Assembly (NCBI RefSeq): GCF_052113225.1
Contig: NZ_JBFRCT010000001.1
Span: 682,001 to 746,000 of the forward strand
DNA from: Pristimantibacillus sp052113225
Lineage (GTDB): Bacteria > Bacillota > Bacilli > Paenibacillales > Paenibacillaceae
DNA length: 64,000 bases
Direction: 5' to 3'
Below, in pieces: positions 1 through 9,275 of this stretch (the stretch's first letter is position 1; every line of letters starts with the position of its first letter). The notes below the pieces were generated by a model that saw nothing but the letters and a program-made list of their open reading frames with translations, did no database searches and was not told the origin of the DNA. A program made the translations under genes and the position numbers.

Positions 1-1397
1 ATATGGTCGTAAGACGAGATCTGCAGGCCATACAAACGAAGATGAATGTACACTAGCGGTGCTAGGTCTTCAGCTTCTACCTGTTCGTTCTTTAAGGAAG
101 CAGCAGTCGCCGAAGCAATTGCTTTCGGGATAACCGTTACGGCTTGTTTTCCTTGGAACAAGGAAGCGTATAGCTGAGGTGCCGTGTAAGAAGGGATTTT
201 CTTCGAAAAAGCATTCAGTTTGGTCTGTGCTTTGGCGCGCAGCTTCTTATCTACTACCTTCCGAAGCTTCAGCTCCGATTCAAACCAGCGGCGAATACGG
301 TTGACGAGCCGATCCCGCTTCTTCATTAAAGTCTCATCACCGTAATCGGTTTCGAACCATTCTTTCATCAGTTCAGGCTTTAAAACTAATCCAGGCAGAG
401 GCTCAAAAGGAATAACGGGTACAAGCCGCTGTTCGAGTTCTTCGATGCGGGCGTCGATCGCTTCTTTAAATGTTAGCGAGCCTTTTATTCTGCCCGGTGC
501 AGTCGCCATCTCTTCTGCCGACCGATGCTCCTCAAACCAATACGATAGGGCATCCGATGCACTGCGCAGCTTCACCTCATGGCCAAGCAGCTCCAACGAC
601 CAGTCAACGAATGTCGTTTGCAGAATGTCGCCTACCCCAAGCTCAGGGAGGACTCCGGAGATGTAATCAAGGAACATACGGTTGGGAGCGAAAATAATCA
701 TCCGCTCGGCTTTTACTCGGTCGGCATATTGATAAAGAAGGAACGCCAGACGATGAAGAGCTACTGTTGTTTTACCACTACCTGCAACCCCTTGAATGAA
801 CAGGGCTTTATTACGTTCCGATCGGATAATCCGGTCCTGCTCATGCTGAATTGTAGAAACGATATCCCGCAATTTATTATCTTTGTTCTCGCCTAGGCGG
901 TATAAGAGGAATTCATCCGTTACGGATTCTTCATCTTTCCCACGAACATAGCTGTCTACCATACGGACAAGCTCGCCTTGCCTTATCATAAAGTTACGCT
1001 TCAGATGAACAAAGCCTTCTATCTCGCCTTCCGGCGCGACATAGGTTGCTGCATCCTCCCCGCCTGTAAAGGAATAGAATAGGCTGGCTACAGGCGCACG
1101 CCAATCAACGACGAGAAGCTCATTGCTGCCTTGCTTAGCAACACCAGCTTTGCCGATATACAGCGGCTTATTCTCGCCATTTGGCAGCTCTTCGAAGTCA
1201 ATTCTCCCGAAGTAGGGTTCGCGGAAGGCTACCTCCAAACGCCGTTTGCGTTCTTCACGCTGCAAATCGAGCATTTGCTCCGTAAAATCATCACCCGTAT
1301 AACGGGGACCAATGCCAGCCAGCTGACTCTTAATATCGTCCATCGATCGAGCCAGTCTCTCTTGCTCTTCTTGATAGGCACTTTGAACCTGTGTCAT
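1..1397 (-). CDS. helD: HelD-like UvrD/Rep-family helicase, 3' part cut by window edge
   Basis: About 465 N-terminal residues are visible; the rest lies beyond position 1. The ATG at 1397 follows GGAGG with good spacing. The protein opens with a charged helical region (residues 1-60), which in HelD family proteins is the coiled coil that enters the RNA polymerase secondary channel. A Walker A motif GVAGSGKTT lies near residue 205, followed by a UvrD-type helicase core with a long inserted charged region around residues 300-400. The family releases RNA polymerase from DNA and nucleic acids during recycling; that role is assigned by family, not shown here. No neighbour is obviously co-transcribed. 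Its leader carries a duplicated hairpin element (1411-1532). Other UvrD-like helicases (PcrA type) are less likely because of the N-terminal extension. Confidence 0.85.
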   Translation of the reverse strand, partial: MTQVQSAYQEEQERLARSMDDIKSQLAGIGPRYTGDDFTEQMLDLQREERKRRLEVAFREPYFGRIDFEELPNGENKPLYIGKAGVAKQGSNELLVVDWRAPVASLFYSFTGGEDAATYVAPEGEIEGFVHLKRNFMIRQGELVRMVDSYVRGKDEESVTDEFLLYRLGENKDNKLRDIVSTIQHEQDRIIRSERNKALFIQGVAGSGKTTVALHRLAFLLYQYADRVKAERMIIFAPNRMFLDYISGVLPELGVGDILQTTFVDWSLELLGHEVKLRSASDALSYWFEEHRSAEEMATAPGRIKGSLTFKEAIDARIEELEQRLVPVIPFEPLPGLVLKPELMKEWFETDYGDETLMKKRDRLVNRIRRWFESELKLRKVVDKKLRAKAQTKLNAFSKKIPSYTAPQLYASLFQGKQAVTVIPKAIASATAASLKNEQVEAEDLAPLVYIHLRLYGLQISSYDH

Positions 1398-1410
1398 GTC
1401 AGTTACCTCC

Positions 1411-1532
1411 TAAAAAGAATTATCGTACCATAGTTGGCGGTGATTCTTGCAACGTAAGCATAATCCAAAGAATTATCGTACCATAGGCTGCACTACAGCC
1501 GTTGGCGGTGATTCTTAGCTCGTAAGAATGTG
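1411..1532 (-). repeat. Duplicated hairpin leader upstream of helD
   Basis: Two direct copies of a leader element lie immediately before the helD Shine-Dalgarno. Both share AAAGAATTATCGTACCATA (from 1414 and from 1467) and GTTGGCGGTGATTCTT. In gene orientation each copy starts with a CTTACG motif, then forms a hairpin closed by AAGAAT/ATTCTT with an inner ACC/GGT pairing. The distal copy carries an extra 15-bp perfect palindrome (GGCTG-CACTA-CAGCC) inserted in its loop. The proximal hairpin ends about 4 nt before AGGAGG. It resembles the mlpA and dapA leaders. Confidence 0.75.
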
Positions 1533-1578
1533 GAAAAAACGAATACCCAATATACCACAGGACGAGAGCTGTAAGCAA

Positions 1579-1863
1579 TTACAGCTCGAAATTCATTCCG
1601 ATCAATTCCATTAGATAATAGATGACGACTAGATTAAAGACAAATAAGAGAGGAATACCTACCCGGAAAGAAGTGTGTTTGGTTTTGTGCCGCCATACCT
1701 GCATCCCGATCCAAGCACCAAGTGCGCCGCCGATTGCACTGATACCAAATAGCCTTTTCTCAGGAATACGTCTCTTCTTATGTCTGGCATAACTCTTGTC
1801 CATCCCCATAATGACAAAGCCAATAATATTAATAACAAGAAAATAGATAATAAGAATCTGCAT
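1579..1863 (-). CDS. DUF1294 family small membrane protein
   Basis: This is a 94-residue protein with hydrophobic segments at residues 2-20, about 40-57 and 70-88, and a basic stretch (YARHKKRRIPEKRL) after the first segment. The pattern D-K-x-x-A-x-x-x-x-x-R-I-P-E-x-x-L followed by a GGxxGAWIGM-like glycine-rich helix and KT-x-H-x-S-F matches DUF1294 proteins, which have no established function. The length is normal for the family. It starts 20 bp after the hrpB stop on the same strand and may be its downstream co-transcribed partner. Confidence 0.8.
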   Translation of the reverse strand: MQILIIYFLVINIIGFVIMGMDKSYARHKKRRIPEKRLFGISAIGGALGAWIGMQVWRHKTKHTSFRVGIPLLFVFNLVVIYYLMELIGMNFEL

Positions 1864-1883
1864 AATAATCCCCCTGCTCCTGC

Positions 1884-4376
1884 TTAAGTACGCGGCTTTA
1901 CCCGATTCGTCGGCTGCGCCGCATAAGGATCATCCGGCCAATAATGCTTCGGATATCGTCCCTTTAAATCCTTCTTCACTTCAAAATAAGCCTCATTCCA
2001 GAAGCTTCGCAAATCTCTTGTCACCTGAACCGGTCGCTGCGAAGGAGACAGCAAATGCAGCGTCAATGGCAGCCTTCCTCCTGCTAGACGCGGCGTTTCC
2101 TGAAGTCCAAACAGCTCCTGGAGACGAACCGCAATAAACGGGGCATCTGGATCGCTATAATCAATCGGTATCCGCGAACCGCTTGGAACCGTCATATGTG
2201 TGGGCACCTGCTCGTCAAGCTCCTGCCGCTGTGTCCAGCTCAGCATGCCTTCCAACAGCTGGACCATATTAAGCCGTTGCAGATCGGAGCGGTTTTTCAT
2301 TCCATATAGATGAGGCAACAGCCATTCTTGGACCGTTGCTAGAAGTGTTTCTTCGGATACGTCTGGCCATCCGCTGTTATGATGTGCCATCAGGAGCATT
2401 CTCGCCTGCAGCTGCTTAGCAGCTTTCGACATGGATAACAGCTCCAGCCCTTCGCGGGCAATCCCGTCAGCCAGCGCTACAGCTACTCGTTCAGGTGAAG
2501 GCTGCTGAAGCGGTGCTTCCTTTAAAATAATAGCGCCAAGCCGGATTCTTCGGCGGGCTCGAACCGCGTGTGCGTCCATGTCCCATTCCACAGCTTCTTC
2601 AACTTGCAGCTGTTCACCTGCTGCCTGCTCCAGCCTGTCCATATCCAGCTCAGCCGCGAGCCGGATTCGACTTTCCGTACCCGCATCATCCAGCTCAGCA
2701 GCCACAAGATACGCCGCTCGAGAAATGGGCTGAAGCTCTGGCAGCACAGCTCCTCTCCCGTTCGCAAGCAAATATCGGCCATCCGATCGCCGCTGTGCAA
2801 TCCGGTCCGGATAAGCGAGAGCAAGAAGCAATCCTACATCGGCCGTATCTCCTGATCCAACAGCTAGTTGCTGCTGCTTCCCATTCTCTTGAAGCATTCG
2901 GCTCCATTGCTGAGCTTGAGCTTTGATTCGCTGCTTGGCTCCCCGATCCGCTTCCATTCGGCTACTATGGCCATGCAGCGCTTCTAGTCGAAGCCTAACA
3001 TCCACATTACGCTCCTGTGGCAGCAGATCACGCTCACTAAGCAAAGCAGCGAGTTCACATGCTGCCGCTGCTAAGCCAAGCTGCTCTGCCTTCAGCAGCA
3101 TAAAGCCTAGCCTTGGATGGAGGCCTAGCTTCGCGATTTGGCTCCCCCACTCCGTTGGCCTTCCCTCTTCATCTATAGCATGCAGCAGCATTAAGAGAGC
3201 AATCGATTGGCGGTAGGCAACTTGTGGTGGGGAATCTAGCCATGCCAGTTCAGTTGGTTCCATCACTCCCCATACGGCAAGCTCGAGCGCTAACGGTGTC
3301 AAGTCTGTCTCTAGCAGTTCTGGTGTGTTATGAAGTGGCAAATAAGGATGCTCCTGCTCGGTCCAAAGCCGGTAACAGACACCAGGTGCGAGGCGTCCTG
3401 CCCGACCTCGCCGCTGATCAGCGGAAGCCTGCGATACAGATGTTGTCGCAAGTCTTGTCATTCCCGTACGAGGCGAGAAGCGTGGTACCCGCATAAGTCC
3501 GCTGTCCACAACGATCCGTATTCCTTCTACTGTTAAGCTGGACTCCGCAATCGAGGTGGCGAGAACAACTTTGCGCTCCCCTGGCTTGCATGGTGCAACT
3601 GCCGCATCCTGTGCTTCCAGCGGCATACTGCCATGCAGCTCGGCAATTCGTATGGATGAATCTAGTCCGGCTTGAGCAAGTAAACCAGCTGTACGCCGAA
3701 TCTCCCCTATACCAGGCAGAAAAACTAGCACATCGCCGTCATGTTCACGAAGGGCTTGTACGATTGTCTGAGCAATCTGAGGCTCTACTTTGCCTTCTAT
3801 CCTTGTGCTCCGATAAAACGTCTCCACCGGGTATACTCGACCGCTGCTCTTAATGATTGGTGCTCCACCTAGCAGCTCTGCCACCGGCTCAGCATCAAGT
3901 GTTGCAGACATAACTACAAGGCGTAGATCCTCTCGCAGCAGGGTTTGGGATTGCAAGGCTAACGCCAGTCCTAGATCACCATGAAGATGCCGCTCATGAA
4001 ATTCATCAAACAACACAGCCCCAACCTGTTCCAGAGCCTGATCCTCCTGCAGCATTCTCGTCAGGACACCTTCCGTAACGACTTCAATCTTCGTTCGTGC
4101 GCCTACCTTTGTATCAAGACGGACACGGTAACCAACGGTTTCACCAACTTGTTCTCCAAGCATGCTCGCCATATACTTCGCAGCAGATCGTGCAGCAAGC
4201 CGGCGCGGCTCCAGCATAATAATCTTGCGTCCCTCCAGCCAAGCTTCCTTAAGAAGAGCAAGCGGAACTCGAGTCGTCTTACCTGCCCCGGGCTCAGCGA
4301 CTAATACGGCATTTGTTCCTTTCTGCAGCGCCTCCAAAACTTGAGGCAATACTTGGTCTATTGGCAGTTGCGTCAT
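1884..4376 (-). CDS. hrpB: ATP-dependent helicase HrpB
   Basis: An 830-residue DEAH/RHA-type helicase. Walker A is GAGKTT near residue 30, the Walker B/DExH box is DEFHERH near residue 125, motif III is SATL, and motif VI is QRRGRAGR near residue 330. The HA2 and HrpB-specific C-terminal domains follow, ending in a basic KGRYPKHYWPDDP block that is characteristic of HrpB. The length agrees with bacterial HrpB (about 800-850). Its biological role is poorly defined; family members are RNA/DNA-dependent ATPases. The start follows AGAGGAAA at a rather long spacing. It lies between a glycosidase-like membrane protein and DUF1294 on the same strand. Confidence 0.9.
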   Translation of the reverse strand: MTQLPIDQVLPQVLEALQKGTNAVLVAEPGAGKTTRVPLALLKEAWLEGRKIIMLEPRRLAARSAAKYMASMLGEQVGETVGYRVRLDTKVGARTKIEVVTEGVLTRMLQEDQALEQVGAVLFDEFHERHLHGDLGLALALQSQTLLREDLRLVVMSATLDAEPVAELLGGAPIIKSSGRVYPVETFYRSTRIEGKVEPQIAQTIVQALREHDGDVLVFLPGIGEIRRTAGLLAQAGLDSSIRIAELHGSMPLEAQDAAVAPCKPGERKVVLATSIAESSLTVEGIRIVVDSGLMRVPRFSPRTGMTRLATTSVSQASADQRRGRAGRLAPGVCYRLWTEQEHPYLPLHNTPELLETDLTPLALELAVWGVMEPTELAWLDSPPQVAYRQSIALLMLLHAIDEEGRPTEWGSQIAKLGLHPRLGFMLLKAEQLGLAAAACELAALLSERDLLPQERNVDVRLRLEALHGHSSRMEADRGAKQRIKAQAQQWSRMLQENGKQQQLAVGSGDTADVGLLLALAYPDRIAQRRSDGRYLLANGRGAVLPELQPISRAAYLVAAELDDAGTESRIRLAAELDMDRLEQAAGEQLQVEEAVEWDMDAHAVRARRRIRLGAIILKEAPLQQPSPERVAVALADGIAREGLELLSMSKAAKQLQARMLLMAHHNSGWPDVSEETLLATVQEWLLPHLYGMKNRSDLQRLNMVQLLEGMLSWTQRQELDEQVPTHMTVPSGSRIPIDYSDPDAPFIAVRLQELFGLQETPRLAGGRLPLTLHLLSPSQRPVQVTRDLRSFWNEAYFEVKKDLKGRYPKHYWPDDPYAAQPTNRVKPRT

Positions 4377-4423
4377 GATTCACACATTTCCTCTCATTCG
4401 TTTAACCTCGTTAATCACCGACA

Positions 4424-4490
4424 AATTAATGCCATTAATAAATATTATTTAATGACGTAAAATAACTAATAATTAATGCCGTAAATTATT
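4424..4490. repeat. Three AT-rich direct repeats between hrpB and its upstream neighbour
   Basis: The motif ATTAATGCC / TTTAATGACG / ATTAATGCCG occurs at 4425, 4448 and 4472, a spacing of 23-24 bp, followed by GTAAA-type sequence in the last two. The stretch sits in the roughly 110-bp gap between hrpB and the preceding gene and could include the hrpB promoter or a weak terminator. No function can be assigned. Confidence 0.4.
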
Positions 4491-5304
4491 TTACAAGCCG
4501 GACCATCTGAGCAACCGGGCGATTATCGCCGGTCAATATTTTTTCCGCTGACCGAAGCTGGGAGGAGCCATCACCGTCCAAGAAAATTCCGTCTTCCAGG
4601 TTGCCTCCTGCCACCTGCTCCACAATTGCATCACGGAACACTTGCAGGGAGCCTTTTGTACTGCTGACGATCAAATACAGCATACCTTCATGGTCATATA
4701 CCATCGCGGAACGAAGACGATTATCCTCTGGATTTGGTGCCTGCTCGTTCTTCATTTGTTTAAGCCAATCTTGATCCTCGCCAAGGCTCATACTAATTCC
4801 GCCCTGCGCCCAAAATCTCGTATGATCCATTACCTTCAAATCAGATGCGTTACGTACCACTTGGACAGACAACTTATCGGATGCTCCATCCCAGACGAGT
4901 GTTCCCCGTGCATATTTAGCATTTTCATCACCTGAACCATACTCTTTAATGTCACCGTTAACGGGCATCCCATCAACAACAGCAATGCTAAGCAGCGCCT
5001 TCTCGTAGAAGAATCCGCCATTCACGCCATAATACGGTGTTAGCGCAACATTATTCTGAATAGAAGTGAGCGTTACATTCGATGGACTTGTCTTTAGCAC
5101 ATGCAGTTCCATTCCGTTTGATGCTAACAGCTCTTTGTATGTATAAGCAGTTGGCCCCTTTTCCACAGACCCTTTACTCTTCACCTGAAGGGCGTAGAGC
5201 ATAACAGCAAACAGCAACGCAAGGACTAGAAAGATCCCAACCATCACACCAATGATTTGCAGCTTTCTTTTTCGATTGATTGTCTCTATCGATTCGTTAT
5301 TCAT
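4486..5304 (-). CDS. Phosphodiester glycosidase (NAGPA/DUF2233-like) membrane-anchored protein
   Basis: About 272 residues. A short basic N terminus is followed by one transmembrane segment (about residues 18-42 of the protein), then an extracytoplasmic domain. Motifs match the NAGPA family: GVNGGFF near residue 95, a central WAQGG, LRSAMVYD, and a C-terminal IFLDGDGSSQL. Family members hydrolyse phosphodiester-linked sugars such as wall polymer or exopolysaccharide caps, so a cell-surface role is inferred. I chose the ATG at 5304, 13 nt after GGGGG; a TTG at 5316 is also in frame but sits too close to the GGGGG. It is transcribed in the same direction as corA upstream and hrpB downstream. 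Confidence 0.75.
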   Translation of the reverse strand: MNNESIETINRKRKLQIIGVMVGIFLVLALLFAVMLYALQVKSKGSVEKGPTAYTYKELLASNGMELHVLKTSPSNVTLTSIQNNVALTPYYGVNGGFFYEKALLSIAVVDGMPVNGDIKEYGSGDENAKYARGTLVWDGASDKLSVQVVRNASDLKVMDHTRFWAQGGISMSLGEDQDWLKQMKNEQAPNPEDNRLRSAMVYDHEGMLYLIVSSTKGSLQVFRDAIVEQVAGGNLEDGIFLDGDGSSQLRSAEKILTGDNRPVAQMVRLVK

Positions 5305-5334
5305 TATGTACTTCAATCCCCCGCCATTCTCTTC

Positions 5335-6288
5335 CTAATCGAACCAGCCTTTTCTACGGAACCAGACGTACATACCTGCCCCGATCAACACCATAAAGCC
5401 TATGAGGCCAAAATATCCCCAGTGCCAGCTGAGCTCCGGCATATTATTAAAATTCATCCCATAGATCCCAGCAAGAAACGTCAGCGGCATAAAGATCGTC
5501 GTAATAACAGTCAGCGTCTTCATAATCGAGTTCATCCGATTCGAGCTATAGGACATAAAGCTGTCTCGCAAATCCGCAGTCATTTCACGTGCAGCATCTG
5601 TCATTTCCGTCAACTTGAGGAGATGGTCATAAATATCCCTATAGAAAGCTAAATAACCGTTAAGTCCATCAATTCGTTCGGTATTAAGCGTTCGGTACAG
5701 CAAATCCCTCATTGGCAGAATCGTCTTACGGAGCCTCAACAGCCGTGAACGGATATTAAAGATCTCGTCCATCGTCATCTGATCCGAGCTTTCACTTCCA
5801 CTTCCTATCTCCATATCGAGCACTTGCTCTTCAAGCTCCTGTACAGCGGGAAAATATTGATCGACCAACTGGTCAATGATCATATATGCCGCGAACATAT
5901 AGCCGTCCTCACCAAGCTTGGAGGCATGTTGAACCTTCTCCCATGCATCGTTAATCTCAACCGAGTCCTGCACATGATAGGTCACAATAAACCGGGGACC
6001 AATAAATAGATTAACCTCTTGAACCTCCAGACTCCGGGAATCAATCGAATGCAGCACGAAAAAATGCGTATCATCGTAGTGATCAAGCTTCGGACGCTGC
6101 AGCAAGTGGCAGCAATCCTCAATGGCCAGCGGATGAAAATGAAAATAGCTGTCGAGCAGCTTCGTCTCCGATGGATCCGGCTGACTGAAGTCCACCCAAT
6201 ACCAGTCCAAATCGAGCTCCTTCAAATCATTTAGTTGCAGGTCATTCATCCACGTCTTATCTTTCGTATACCCTTTTATTCGAATCAT
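5335..6288 (-). CDS. corA: CorA-type magnesium/cobalt channel
   Basis: About 317 residues. A large cytoplasmic N-terminal domain ends in two transmembrane helices (about 258-278 and 290-310). The signature GMN motif (GIYGMNF) lies at the end of the first helix and an acidic/aromatic loop (MPELSWHWG) follows, as in CorA pores. The C terminus is short and basic. Family members form pentameric Mg2+ channels in the cytoplasmic membrane. The start ATG at 6288 has GGAGG 8 nt upstream; a further upstream in-frame ATG at 6303 lacks a site. It is divergent from gluQRS. Confidence 0.92.
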   Translation of the reverse strand: MIRIKGYTKDKTWMNDLQLNDLKELDLDWYWVDFSQPDPSETKLLDSYFHFHPLAIEDCCHLLQRPKLDHYDDTHFFVLHSIDSRSLEVQEVNLFIGPRFIVTYHVQDSVEINDAWEKVQHASKLGEDGYMFAAYMIIDQLVDQYFPAVQELEEQVLDMEIGSGSESSDQMTMDEIFNIRSRLLRLRKTILPMRDLLYRTLNTERIDGLNGYLAFYRDIYDHLLKLTEMTDAAREMTADLRDSFMSYSSNRMNSIMKTLTVITTIFMPLTFLAGIYGMNFNNMPELSWHWGYFGLIGFMVLIGAGMYVWFRRKGWFD

Positions 6289-6413
6289 AGCTGTATCCTC
6301 CATCGTAATAACCGATTCTCCTATTTTAACGTGTAGAAGCCGTTCTGTAAAAAAGTTGCATGCGGCAAAAAGGTCATGCTATCATCGTTGTCAATAAAGG
6401 AGAGTCGATCGTT

Positions 6414-7382
6414 ATGTTGAATATACGCGGACGCTTCGCCCCTACTCCGTCCGGGATGATGCATCTCGGCAATGCTTGGGCAGCCTTGCTCGCCTGGCTG
6501 CAGATCCGCAAGCAGAACGGACAATTTGTTTTGCGGATGGAAGACATCGATGGACCGCGCTGCCGCCCGGAGCTTGCAGAGCAAGCACTCGCCGATCTGC
6601 GCTGGCTCGGACTGGATTGGGATGAGGGACCCGATATTGGCGGGCCGTATGCTCCCTACACACAAAGTGAAAGAATTCATCTCTATGAATCCGCCATGGA
6701 CAAGCTGCTGCAAAGCGGTAAACTTTATCCCTGCTATTGCAGCCGCGCTGAGCTTATTGCTATCGCCAGTGCACCACACGGGCTGTCAGCCGAAGGACCG
6801 GCCTATCCCTACACTTGCCGCCTGCTTACCGCCGAACAGAGACAGGAACGGCAAGCCCACAAGGATCCTTCCCTTCGGTTTCGTACAGACGAGGTAAGAC
6901 CAATCCTGTTTAACGATGGTATAGCTGGTATCCAAAATTTCCCGCCCGGCGCAGGCGGTGACTTCGTTGTCCGGCGCGCAGACGGAATCATGAGCTATCA
7001 ACTTGCGGTTGTTGTAGATGACGCGGCTATGGGGATCACAGATGTCCTGCGTGGAGGAGATCTGCTGGATTCCACACCACGTCAGCTCATGTTGTACGAT
7101 GCTCTTGGTTTGCAAGCGCCACGCTTTGCGCATATCCCCCTCTTGCTTGGTGAAGACGGCAAGCGGCTTGCCAAACGTCATGGAGATACTTCCCTCGCGG
7201 GGCTAAAGGCAGCAGGCGTGCGCTCCGAACAAATAATCGGTTGGCTGGCCTATCTAGCTGGTCAACTCGAACGGTTCGAACCCGTTGCAGCATCTGAGCT
7301 TATTCATTGTTTTGAAATGGCTCGGATTCCAACCGATTCAATTACCATTCATGATACTTTGATGAAGCAGCTGTTTAACTGA
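6414..7382 (+). CDS. gluQ: Glutamyl-Q tRNA(Asp) synthetase
   Basis: About 322 residues, class I synthetase-like catalytic core without an anticodon-binding domain, as expected for GluQ-RS (YadB). The RFAPTPSG signature is near the N terminus, the HIGH-like motif is HLGN, the KMSKS-like motif is KRLAKRH near residue 253, and Cys residues in CYCSR and YTCR match the family zinc site. It glutamylates queuosine at the wobble position of tRNA(Asp). I chose the ATG at 6414 (M-L-N-I-R-G-R-F) because AAAGGAG lies about 10 nt upstream; the upstream in-frame ATG at 6360 lacks one and would add a non-conserved tail. It is the only plus-strand gene in the first 21 kb and converges with the cobalamin operon. 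Confidence 0.9.
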   Translation: MLNIRGRFAPTPSGMMHLGNAWAALLAWLQIRKQNGQFVLRMEDIDGPRCRPELAEQALADLRWLGLDWDEGPDIGGPYAPYTQSERIHLYESAMDKLLQSGKLYPCYCSRAELIAIASAPHGLSAEGPAYPYTCRLLTAEQRQERQAHKDPSLRFRTDEVRPILFNDGIAGIQNFPPGAGGDFVVRRADGIMSYQLAVVVDDAAMGITDVLRGGDLLDSTPRQLMLYDALGLQAPRFAHIPLLLGEDGKRLAKRHGDTSLAGLKAAGVRSEQIIGWLAYLAGQLERFEPVAASELIHCFEMARIPTDSITIHDTLMKQLFN

Positions 7383-7404
7383 ATGGAGCACCTAAGCGTA
7401 AAAT

Positions 7405-7469
7405 ATTTAAAAAAACGAGAGCTAGTTCCAGCCCCACGTTTAACGTGATAGACCGGAATTAGCTCTCGT
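7405..7469 (-). terminator. Terminator of the cobalamin operon
   Basis: A 15-bp stem with one mismatch (ACGAGAGCTAATTCC with GGAACTAGCTCTCGT in minus orientation) is followed by TTTTTTT. The left arm overlaps the last codons of cbiZ. An inner ACGTTAAACGT hairpin forms the loop. The U tract exists only on the minus strand, so it serves cbiZ rather than gluQ. Confidence 0.85.
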
Positions 7470-8169
7470 GCTGTGTTTGGCATGATTCATATACCGTATT
7501 GTATACGAGTCTGCCAATGGCGTTGCCTATTGTTGTTGCTGTTCCAGCATAAGCATGTAAGGCTTCATATTCCATACTCCCGCTAACCCCTATAACAACT
7601 GCATCTGTCGTGGTTCCTGTAGCGATTTGGCCATTTTCTGGATCTAATAGCTGTAAGTCCTGTAGGGCCGCTGCCTTCGCTTCCGTATACGTGATCACCA
7701 CATTCGTCATAGCAGATTCTGTCATTTGGCCGTCAATGAGCAGCACCGTATTAATTGTACCAGCCGAATAGGCCGAAAAAGTTTCCCGCGGCAACCCCGC
7801 TCGAGCCGCATTACGCGTGCCCGCCGTAGTGATGCACAGCAGCTTGAAGCGATCCCCTTCCAGCTCGGCTACCGAGGCATGGGTCAGCTTTGCCGCCGTA
7901 AGCAGACCAATGGTTTGTTCGGGTCTATATCCCCAATGGTATAACTGGCTTTCCGTATCAGCAACAGGATCCATCCCCGCATAATCGAGTGGAACTTTCC
8001 AATTCACGATTGTATAAGCCTCCGCCATACCGCCGTTATGTATCGCATTACTTAGTGTCTTAAGCTGAACTGGACTAGTGATTTCGATTCGATCTTCCAG
8101 TAGTGAAATTCTAACGCCAGTCCAAACGACAGACTCAAAGCTCTCGCCATGACGAAAAGGCTGACTCAT
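7459..8169 (-). CDS. cbiZ: Adenosylcobinamide amidohydrolase CbiZ
   Basis: 236 residues. The family signatures TTAGTRNAARAG (about residues 114-125), INTVLLID and ATGTTTDAVVIG near residue 186 are present. CbiZ cleaves the aminopropanol tail of adenosylcobinamide (or of pseudocobalamin-type corrinoids) to adenosylcobyric acid, which CbiB can then re-amidate. It is the last gene of the riboswitch-controlled operon, overlapping cobD by 4 nt (ATGA). In a salvage operon without corrin-ring synthesis genes it implies lower-ligand remodelling of imported corrinoids. It is a stand-alone protein, not fused to other domains as in some species. Confidence 0.88.
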   Translation of the reverse strand: MSQPFRHGESFESVVWTGVRISLLEDRIEITSPVQLKTLSNAIHNGGMAEAYTIVNWKVPLDYAGMDPVADTESQLYHWGYRPEQTIGLLTAAKLTHASVAELEGDRFKLLCITTAGTRNAARAGLPRETFSAYSAGTINTVLLIDGQMTESAMTNVVITYTEAKAAALQDLQLLDPENGQIATGTTTDAVVIGVSGSMEYEALHAYAGTATTIGNAIGRLVYNTVYESCQTQHES

Positions 8170-9257
8170 CGGATGCCTGCTTCCTGAAATTTGGCTAATC
8201 CTCGCTCAAGCGCTTGCAGCAACCATTCATTCTGATGTCTAAGCTTTATCGCAAATCGGCAATACGATTCATCTAGTCCAATAAAATGGGAAGCATCCCT
8301 AATGAGCACACCCATCCGCCCCATCTCATACTGCAGGCTAGCCGCCGTCAGTCCTGGCTGTTCTGGCAGCTGTACAAGCAAATAGTTAACCGCACCTGGA
8401 ACAACCCGCAGACCAAGCTCTTCCAGCCTGCCAATAAGCCATGGACGTTCAACCCTCAGCCATTCCATTGTACGAGCGGCATACTCTTGTTCATCTAGTA
8501 CCGCTTCTCCAATTAACTGAGCCAGAGAATTCACGCTCCATGGAACTTGAAGCTTGCGTAATGCCGTAATCTGCTGAGGCGCTCCCACCATATAACCAAG
8601 GCGAACACCAGGTATCGCATAAAACTTGGTCATCGATCGGATCACGAATAATCGATCATGATTAACAGCCTCTCGGATTAACGTAAACTTCTCTTCTTCC
8701 GGTATAAAATCCATAAATGCTTCATCTACCACAACCGTGGCACCTCGATAGACCAGCTTCATAATAAGAGCAGGATCAACAAGTTGGCCTGTAGGATTGT
8801 TTGGGGAACCTAACATATAAAAACAAGCATTACATTCATCAAGCATCGATTCAGTCAAAGCAAAATCATTCTCTGGCGATAACATCACCGGGGCTATAGA
8901 ACCTCCAGCCTTTATAATCGCATCACCATACTCCGTGAAACAAGGATAAGCTAATGTAGTCATGGATGGCTTAATCGCCCTCACGACCAGATCAATTAAC
9001 TCTGCAGCACCATTCCCGATAAGAATCGACTGCTCATCCACCCTATGAAGCTGCGCCAGCTTTGCTCGAAGACCTCGCACGGCAGGATCCGGATACCGGT
9101 CAATCTGCTCGGCATATTGCAATAGGACGCGTTTCACTCCCTCAGGCGGGCCAAATGGATTCATATTGGAACTGAAATCAATAAATTGCCTTGCAGGAAA
9201 GCCGTAGGTTTCTTCCGCCGTCCGTAAATCTCCCCCATGTCCATAACGCTCAAGCAT
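8166..9257 (-). CDS. cobD: Threonine-phosphate decarboxylase (class I/II aminotransferase fold)
   Basis: 363 residues, a PLP-dependent fold type I enzyme related to HisC. The N-terminal GHGGDL motif, the DFSSNMNPFGPP substrate loop, SPNNPTG, the DEAFMDF Asp motif and the PLP lysine in SMTKFYAIPGVRLGY all fit CobD. It makes (R)-1-amino-2-propanol O-phosphate from threonine phosphate for the nucleotide loop. Context (CbiB, CobS, CobU, CobT next to it) favours CobD over histidinol-phosphate aminotransferase. Its stop overlaps the cbiZ start by 4 nt. Confidence 0.88.
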   Translation of the reverse strand: MLERYGHGGDLRTAEETYGFPARQFIDFSSNMNPFGPPEGVKRVLLQYAEQIDRYPDPAVRGLRAKLAQLHRVDEQSILIGNGAAELIDLVVRAIKPSMTTLAYPCFTEYGDAIIKAGGSIAPVMLSPENDFALTESMLDECNACFYMLGSPNNPTGQLVDPALIMKLVYRGATVVVDEAFMDFIPEEEKFTLIREAVNHDRLFVIRSMTKFYAIPGVRLGYMVGAPQQITALRKLQVPWSVNSLAQLIGEAVLDEQEYAARTMEWLRVERPWLIGRLEELGLRVVPGAVNYLLVQLPEQPGLTAASLQYEMGRMGVLIRDASHFIGLDESYCRFAIKLRHQNEWLLQALERGLAKFQEAGIR

Positions 9258-9275
9258 GATTGTTCCCCCTCATCG

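Noticed and set aside
1..1397. Plus-strand ORFs at 445-896 and 1131-1433
   Set aside because: They lie opposite the HelD reading frame, which has a Walker A motif and a ribosome site; the ORFs have neither.
6321..6779. 152-residue minus-strand ORF
   Set aside because: Antisense to the start of gluQ, with no ribosome site or recognisable domain.
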